This document shows, piece after piece, positions 8,458 through 11,914 of a stretch of DNA of 11,914 bases. This DNA comes from Planctomycetota bacterium. GTDB taxonomy: Bacteria > Planctomycetota > Phycisphaerae > WQYP01. A program made the position numbers and the translations under genes. The notes beneath the pieces are model-generated. The model ran no database searches. It saw nothing but the letters and a program-made list of their open reading frames with translations, and was not told where the DNA came from. The stretch spans positions 1 through 11,914 of the forward strand of contig JAKBAC010000106.1 in the NCBI GenBank assembly GCA_021809365.1. Direction: 5' to 3'. The stretch's first letter is position 1. Each line of letters opens with the position of its first letter.

Positions 8458-9381
8458 ATGTCGGAAACCCCGAAGGTCCTGGCGGTGATATCGGTACAGG
8501 GTAGAGATCAAAAGGGCGTGGTCGCAAAATTCGCCACTTTTGTGGCCGCCAATGGTATTAACATTGAGGATATGGAACAGCGCGTTGTTCGCGGCATATT
8601 TGTCATGGATATGCTGGTGGATATGCAGGATATGACCATTTCCCTGGATCAACTGATTACCGGATTACTGGATTTGGGCCGGCAAATCGGCATGGAAGCC
8701 CGTATTACGCTCCGCCAAACCCGCAAGGCCAAGCGCGTGGTGGTGCTGGTCAGCAAAGAACCGCATTGCCTGCAAAAGTTGCTGGATCTGAATCGTCAAA
8801 ATGAACTTAACGGCCAGATTGTTTCTGTTCTAGCCAATCATCCAATGCTGGAAGATGTGGCCCGCACTGCTAAATTGCCGTTCGCCTTTACGCTCTCGGG
8901 CCCGGAGGAATCAGCAAAAATCGCGCATCGGCACTGGCTGCTGGAAAAGTTGAAGTCTTTGGAACCGGATCTAATTATTCTGGCCCGCTATATGCAGATT
9001 CTTTCACCGGAAATCATCGCGGCCTTCCGCGCTAAAATTATCAATATCCATCCTTCCCTGCTGCCTCATTTCCCCGGGGCCAATCCGTATCGGCAGGCCT
9101 TTGAAAGTGGTGTGCGCGTGACCGGGTGTACCGCTCATTTTGTCACCGAAGAACTCGACAAAGGTCCAATTATTCTGCAGGATGTTTTCCATATTAACGT
9201 CGGTGTGGATCAAGCCGAGGACGTACGCCAGCGGGGCTTGGAACTTGAAGCCCAGACTCTGGGTAAAGCCGTCCGATATTTCCTCAATGAGGAACTCGTC
9301 GTTGTGGAAGATAAAGTGGTATTCAAGCCCGGAATAAGCTCGTTTCATAAAATCAACGACAATGCGATTCCCGGAAATTAG
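8458..9381 (+). CDS. purU: Formyltetrahydrofolate deformylase PurU
   Basis: Hydrolyses 10-formyltetrahydrofolate to formate and tetrahydrofolate, balancing one-carbon pools and, in some bacteria, feeding formate to PurT. The ATG at 8458 follows GGAAGGA (8444-8450); 307 aa is slightly long for the family because of a C-terminal tail. Residues 8-75 form an ACT domain (GRDQKGVVAKFATF, NGINIEDMEQ), which in PurU mediates regulation by amino acids. The formyltransferase domain (about 90-285) has the expected N-H-D catalytic residues N196, H198 (INIHPSLLP) and D234 (ELDKGPI), plus RYMQILSPE and GCTAHFVTEELDKGPIILQD. The ACT-plus-transferase layout distinguishes PurU from PurN and Fmt. One oddity: the HHSFLP of enterobacterial PurU reads HPSLLPHFPG here, nearer to PurN. 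It lies 17 nt after the ROK kinase gene, so it is probably in the same transcript, although no metabolic link is evident. Confidence 0.93.
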   Translation: MSETPKVLAVISVQGRDQKGVVAKFATFVAANGINIEDMEQRVVRGIFVMDMLVDMQDMTISLDQLITGLLDLGRQIGMEARITLRQTRKAKRVVVLVSKEPHCLQKLLDLNRQNELNGQIVSVLANHPMLEDVARTAKLPFAFTLSGPEESAKIAHRHWLLEKLKSLEPDLIILARYMQILSPEIIAAFRAKIINIHPSLLPHFPGANPYRQAFESGVRVTGCTAHFVTEELDKGPIILQDVFHINVGVDQAEDVRQRGLELEAQTLGKAVRYFLNEELVVVEDKVVFKPGISSFHKINDNAIPGN

Positions 9382-9397
9382 CGTTGATCAATAAGGT

Positions 9398-10480
9398 TTA
9401 CTTCGACGCTTGACCGGTAGCCGCCCCCGATGTTGGCGCTGTATCGTTCATGATGCCATAACTGTGCGGCGGATACCGCAAAGATTCGATCCAGTCGATG
9501 ACTTTATTTTCGCCCGAGTTCAGCGGTCTGGGGCTATTTTTTCCCGGATGCCTGTAGGCTTGAAGTTCCTTGGGTTGCAGATATTGCAGCAAGAGAGACA
9601 TACGCGGATTATGGAGGCTGATCAGCGGCATGTTTTTATAACGGAATCGTGTCAGGGTCAGGAAATTGGTGTAGGTTTTCAGGGTATTGCCGCTGCCCTG
9701 ATCGCCGTAAATCCGAAAGCCCGGCGCGTTTTGCCCGCGATGACAGCCCACCGTCCCGCAGCTTTGCAACACAATAGGCTGGATATCCGTACGGAATATT
9801 TTCATCACCTGCGGATCGCTCTTGACTTGAACCTTATCCCAATATTTTTTTGTACCCAGTCGGCGGATCAGATAAATCTGTCGGTTAAAATTATTCGGGC
9901 TGATAAAGTTTTCATAATCCCGGCGCGTCATGGTGCGGTTTTCGAACATGGGATTTCGCAGAATAATATTACGCCAGAAGGCCATGAGCGTCTTACGCCG
10001 GTGTAGAATTTTCCCCTCAATCGGGGCTGTTTCATGGCGTTGGAGCTGCCAGAAGCGAATTTTGTAAACATCCCGCATTGTCAGAAGACGTTGGCCGCCG
10101 GCCGTGGGGGCGGCTGCGGAGCTTTCCGTGGAATTGCCGCTTTGCACCGGGGTAGTAACATTACCGGTTCCGGATTGCCGCTTTAATTGTGATTCAATGA
10201 GATTCCTGAGCAATTGCGCATTCTGAAAATCAGGTTTGATTTTCAACGCCTGGTTGACCTGTTGCAGGGCTTGATGGTAAAGGTGGTTGTTGAATAAATA
10301 TTGTGCCATGGCCTGATGGCCTGCGGCGTCATCAGGCTTAATCGCCGCCTCACGTTGCTGAATTTGCGCGGCCATCGCGGGGGTTTCCTGCGCGTTGGCT
10401 GATGCGGCACACACGAAAATCGCCGCACCGGCACTACACAAAGCTGCTGTGATAAGAGGAAATCGGATGGACTGTTTCAT
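9398..10480 (-). CDS. Secreted TPR protein with a CX4CH cytochrome-c-like motif
   Basis: 360 aa from the ATG at 10480-10478, preceded by AGGAGAAAGGA. Residues 1-30 are a Sec-type signal peptide ending ASANA before QETPA. Residues 34-100 carry about two TPR-like helix pairs (KPDDAAGHQAMAQYLFNN, YHQALQQVNQALKIKPDF). After a Ser/Thr/Gly linker (101-130), a region starting MRDVYKIRFWQLQ leads to VLQSCGTVGCHRG, with C241, C246 and H247. CX4CH is a longer-spaced variant of the CXXCH c-heme site and resembles the C...GCHG motifs of planctomycete cytochrome-like domains. M284 in KNMPL is a possible axial ligand. The tail ends in KVIDWIESLRYPP, typical of cytochrome-like domains. It may be a periplasmic haem-binding or electron-transfer protein, or a cytochrome-like fold that lost haem. 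It converges with purU (16 bp between stops) and diverges from the small gene at 10635. Confidence 0.78.
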   Translation of the reverse strand: MKQSIRFPLITAALCSAGAAIFVCAASANAQETPAMAAQIQQREAAIKPDDAAGHQAMAQYLFNNHLYHQALQQVNQALKIKPDFQNAQLLRNLIESQLKRQSGTGNVTTPVQSGNSTESSAAAPTAGGQRLLTMRDVYKIRFWQLQRHETAPIEGKILHRRKTLMAFWRNIILRNPMFENRTMTRRDYENFISPNNFNRQIYLIRRLGTKKYWDKVQVKSDPQVMKIFRTDIQPIVLQSCGTVGCHRGQNAPGFRIYGDQGSGNTLKTYTNFLTLTRFRYKNMPLISLHNPRMSLLLQYLQPKELQAYRHPGKNSPRPLNSGENKVIDWIESLRYPPHSYGIMNDTAPTSGAATGQASK

Positions 10481-10596
10481 GGCCGGGATTCCTTTCTCCT
10501 TGTCCGGGTTTCAACCCCGGAGCCGTTGATGTTTCCAATCGGGCCGCCTTTTTCCCGATGTCCCGTCGCCGGGACTTCCTTTTTGCCGCAAAGCAC

Positions 10597-10602
10597 TATA
10601 AT
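10597..10602 (+). promoter_or_regulatory. Perfect -10 box TATAAT for the small gene at 10635
   Basis: A perfect TATAAT lies 32 nt before the ATG at 10635, giving a predicted 5' leader of about 25 nt that includes AAGGAAA (10622-10628). The -35 region at a 17-nt spacer (ACTTCC, 10574-10579) is poor and overlaps a GC hairpin (GTCCCG 10560-10565 / CGGGAC 10570-10575). A regulator or an extended element may therefore compensate. This is a sequence match only. Confidence 0.45.
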
Positions 10603-10634
10603 CTTGACGTGCCCGACTCACAAGGAAAGTGTCA

Positions 10635-10943
10635 ATGAATTCAGCGCCTCTGCATCCGGTTGAAGCCTCACCGCAAACCGACCCTCTGTTAGCCTGGCTG
10701 AACCGTGTCGTCATTCTTGACACCATGGGTCCTTTTATATATATCGGCACTTTAAGCGAAATTCATGGACATGTCCTGATTCTCACGGCGGCGGATGTCC
10801 ATGATTCAACGGATAGCTCCTCCACCAAGGAATATTATATCGCCCGCAGCCGAGAGCTTGGTGTCCATCCCAACCGTGATATTGTAGCCGTACAGCGCCG
10901 GCACGTCGTGTCTATAAGCCCACTGGACGCCGTGCAGATATAA
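10635..10943 (+). CDS. Conserved-looking small protein, possible Sm/SH3-like beta-barrel
   Basis: 102 aa from the ATG at 10635, which has AAGGAAA at a good distance; a GTG two codons earlier is less likely. The core reads NRVVILDTMGPFIYIGTL, HVLILTAADVHD, TKEYYIARSRELGVHPNR and IVAVQRRHVVSISPLDAV. The alternating hydrophobic strands and the pattern 'short barrel strands, GTL, then AADVHD' recall small planctomycete proteins of unknown function and loosely resemble the Sm fold. I do not know a characterised homologue. There is no signal peptide, TM helix or cysteine, so it is probably cytoplasmic. The TKEYYIARSRELGVHPNR stretch looks like a helix flanked by charged residues and may be a conserved surface. 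It has its own promoter (perfect TATAAT), is divergent from the cytochrome-like gene, and its stop codon falls inside repeat copy 1. The RNA-binding idea is inference only. Confidence 0.78.
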   Translation: MNSAPLHPVEASPQTDPLLAWLNRVVILDTMGPFIYIGTLSEIHGHVLILTAADVHDSTDSSSTKEYYIARSRELGVHPNRDIVAVQRRHVVSISPLDAVQI

Positions 10944-11018
10944 GCCGGTCGTGCCGGTGGGAGAAAACACGGCGTGATCCCACTGCATTCCGATTCGAAC
11001 TCAACGCTGCCGCATTGA
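10937..11018. repeat. ~81-nt repeated element, copy 1
   Basis: This 82-nt segment shares its first 13 nt (GATATAAGCCGGT) and last 24 nt (10995-11018, starting TCGAACTC and ending GCATTGA) with 11107-11187, while the middle 45 nt differ. The middle can fold: GTGGGA 10957-10962 pairs with TCCCAC 10978-10983, or GTGCCG 10951-10956 pairs with CGGCGT 10970-10975 using wobble pairs. The shared tail is itself an imperfect hairpin (TCAACGC / GCATTGA, one mismatch). The copy begins within the last codons of the 10635 gene. Strand is undetermined. Confidence 0.7.
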
Positions 11019-11050
11019 CCTACTGACGGGTCAAGCTTGGATGCGAAATT

Positions 11051-11105
11051 GAAAAAAAGGTGTCAGGTACCTTTTTCAAATAAAGGTACCTGACACCTTT
11101 TTTTC
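11051..11105. repeat. 24-bp perfect inverted repeat with GGTGTCAGGTACC core (REP-like hairpin or bidirectional terminator)
   Basis: The arms at 11051-11074 and 11082-11105 are exact reverse complements around the 7-nt loop TTCAAAT. Each strand reads A7, then the GGTGTCAGGTACC hairpin, then T7, so it could terminate transcription from both the small gene (stop 108 nt to the left) and the MFS gene (stop 121 nt to the right). I remember the GGTGTCAGGTACC motif recurring in many unrelated bacterial genomes, often near REP-associated tyrosine (RAYT/Y1) transposases; I could not check this here. No transposase gene is present in the window. Confidence 0.8.
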
Positions 11106-11106
11106 G

Positions 11107-11187
11107 GATATAAGCCGGTTGCGACGGGCGAAAGGGTGTCGTGCGGTTCAATCATATCCCGCATCGAACTCAACGCTGCCGCATTGA
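11107..11187. repeat. ~81-nt repeated element, copy 2
   Basis: Second copy, 81 nt, offset by 170 bp from copy 1. The head at 11107-11119 and tail at 11164-11187 are identical to copy 1. The core differs in sequence but again folds: TGCGAC 11120-11125 with GTCGTG 11138-11143 (two wobble pairs), or TGCGG 11142-11146 with CCGCA 11159-11163. GGATAT at 11106-11111 also matches ATATCC at 11154-11159. Similarity to copy 1 seems to continue weakly past the tail (CTA-ACTG-CG). It starts 2 nt after the long inverted repeat. Confidence 0.7.
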
Positions 11188-11225
11188 GCTAACTGCGTGC
11201 ATTTTGAACGATGGCTCTGCTGAGG

Positions 11226-11914
11226 TCATGAATCCGGCGGGGGTTCGGGGGCCGTGGCTTCTGTTGCTGCCGACGGCTCTGCGGCACCATTTTGTCCATC
11301 ATGTCCGAAGAAATGATAGTAGAGATAAATATTGACCGTCATCACGCCCGCAAATAAAAAAAATGGCATCTCAAGTTCTGAAATATCAAACAACACGCCC
11401 GTGCAGATCATCGCGGCGGATGCACCCGACAGCCGCGTTACTTGATTGATCGCCAAGGCGCGGCCCATGCTCTGGCCTTCGACACGATTAATAATCGCGG
11501 ATTGCTGTGCGGGCAAGGCGGCAATGCGCAAGGCCGGTGTAATAAGATAAATAGCCACGCCCAGCCACAGATTATGCCACATCGCCATCACCAGCAGCAG
11601 GGCCGTGCCCAGCGCCCGGGTAAAGGTGATGCTGCGGACAAACCCCAGCCGCCGTTCCAGTGCCGGTGCGGTCAGCAGGGCAACCGCTCCCAGAATACTG
11701 CCAACGGCAGTATAGATAGCCATGCGCGATTTTGATAGGTGATAGACCAGTACAAAAAATGGAATCAGGAAGGGGGTTAGCAATCCCTGGCTAAATCCGT
11801 TCAGCGCTCCGGTGATGCTGAAATGCCGAATGGCGCGTTTGGATTGCGCGCGCTGTACGCCGGTGACCACGTATTCCGGAATGGTGATAAAACAAAGCAA
11901 TCCGGTGCCCACGG
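11226..11914 (-). CDS. MFS-type membrane transporter, C-terminal part (N-terminus beyond right edge)
   Basis: The frame is open from the right edge to the TGA at 11228-11226, giving about 229 residues; the GTG near 11912 is internal and the true start lies outside. The segment has roughly six hydrophobic helices (for example FLIPFFVLVYHL, ALLLVMAMWHNLWLGVAIYLI, MPFFLFAGVMTVNIYLYY). Between them are short basic loops such as ERRLGFVRS, consistent with the second half of a 12-helix major facilitator. RIAALPAQQSAIINRV followed by GQSMGRALAINQVTR resembles the N-terminal part of a later TM bundle in efflux-type MFS proteins. A 25-residue Ala/Glu/Pro-rich cytoplasmic tail ends the protein. The substrate cannot be told. 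It converges on the small gene, with the repeat region between them. Confidence 0.8.
   Translation of the reverse strand, partial: VGTGLLCFITIPEYVVTGVQRAQSKRAIRHFSITGALNGFSQGLLTPFLIPFFVLVYHLSKSRMAIYTAVGSILGAVALLTAPALERRLGFVRSITFTRALGTALLLVMAMWHNLWLGVAIYLITPALRIAALPAQQSAIINRVEGQSMGRALAINQVTRLSGASAAMICTGVLFDISELEMPFFLFAGVMTVNIYLYYHFFGHDGQNGAAEPSAATEATAPEPPPDS

Noticed and set aside
10560..10580. Rho-independent terminator (6-bp GC stem GTCCCG/CGGGAC followed by a T-rich stretch)
   Set aside because: It would read on the plus strand between two divergent genes, where no upstream plus-strand transcript needs ending; it may be incidental or part of promoter control.
11106..11163. A tRNA-like gene in repeat copy 2 (TTCAATC resembles a T-loop; GGATAT can pair with ATATCC)
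   Set aside because: No proper T-stem flanks the loop, no anticodon arm can be drawn, the length is too short, and copy 1 does not keep these features.
10937..11187. CRISPR or integron attC array
   Set aside because: Only two copies, the conserved parts are at both ends of each unit rather than forming a repeat-spacer pattern, and no cas or integrase gene is present.

Overview
The window looks like a chromosomal stretch from a Planctomycetota bacterium, most likely of the Phycisphaerae type. This is an inference from gene content: a DUF4159 protein, a membrane protein with a GYF_2-like head and Planctomycete-style beta-sandwich repeats, a secreted TPR/cytochrome-c-like protein, a small protein of a kind I associate with planctomycetes, and a large secreted glycoside hydrolase. 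Base composition looks mid-range to moderately GC-rich. I see no rRNA, tRNA, CRISPR array, prophage or transposase gene.

Layout, left to right: (1) the 5' part of a DUF4159 gene on the minus strand, with a probable Tat signal, cut by the left edge (1-594). (2) A divergent intergenic region (595-859) with two GATA-n-TATC palindromes. (3) A plus-strand gene for a membrane-anchored GYF-like/beta-sandwich protein (860-2908), convergent with (4) a minus-strand RhlE-type DEAD-box RNA helicase (2931-4502). (5) A 460-bp gap (4503-4962). (6) A tight plus-strand cluster: secreted GH2 glycosidase, ROK sugar kinase and formyltetrahydrofolate deformylase PurU (4963-9381), with gaps of 28 and 17 nt. (7) A convergent minus-strand gene for a secreted TPR/CX4CH protein (9398-10480). 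(8) A divergent small plus-strand gene with a perfect TATAAT box (10635-10943). (9) A 282-bp convergent intergenic region holding a 24-bp perfect inverted repeat flanked by two copies of an ~81-nt element. (10) The C-terminal part of an MFS-type transporter on the minus strand, cut by the right edge (11226-11914).

How the genes may work together: the GH2 enzyme and the ROK kinase form a natural pair, with exported glycoside cleavage followed by cytoplasmic phosphorylation of the released hexose. PurU would supply formate and free tetrahydrofolate and has no obvious link to sugar use. The other genes look like independent units.

The least explained part is 10937-11187. Two elements share an identical 13-nt head and an identical 24-nt tail around a diverged core that can fold, and they bracket a long perfect hairpin carrying GGTGTCAGGTACC. 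This could be a repeat or structured-RNA family, or a small non-autonomous mobile unit. The other unusual point is the swapped order of two beta-sandwich half-domains in the 860-2908 protein.
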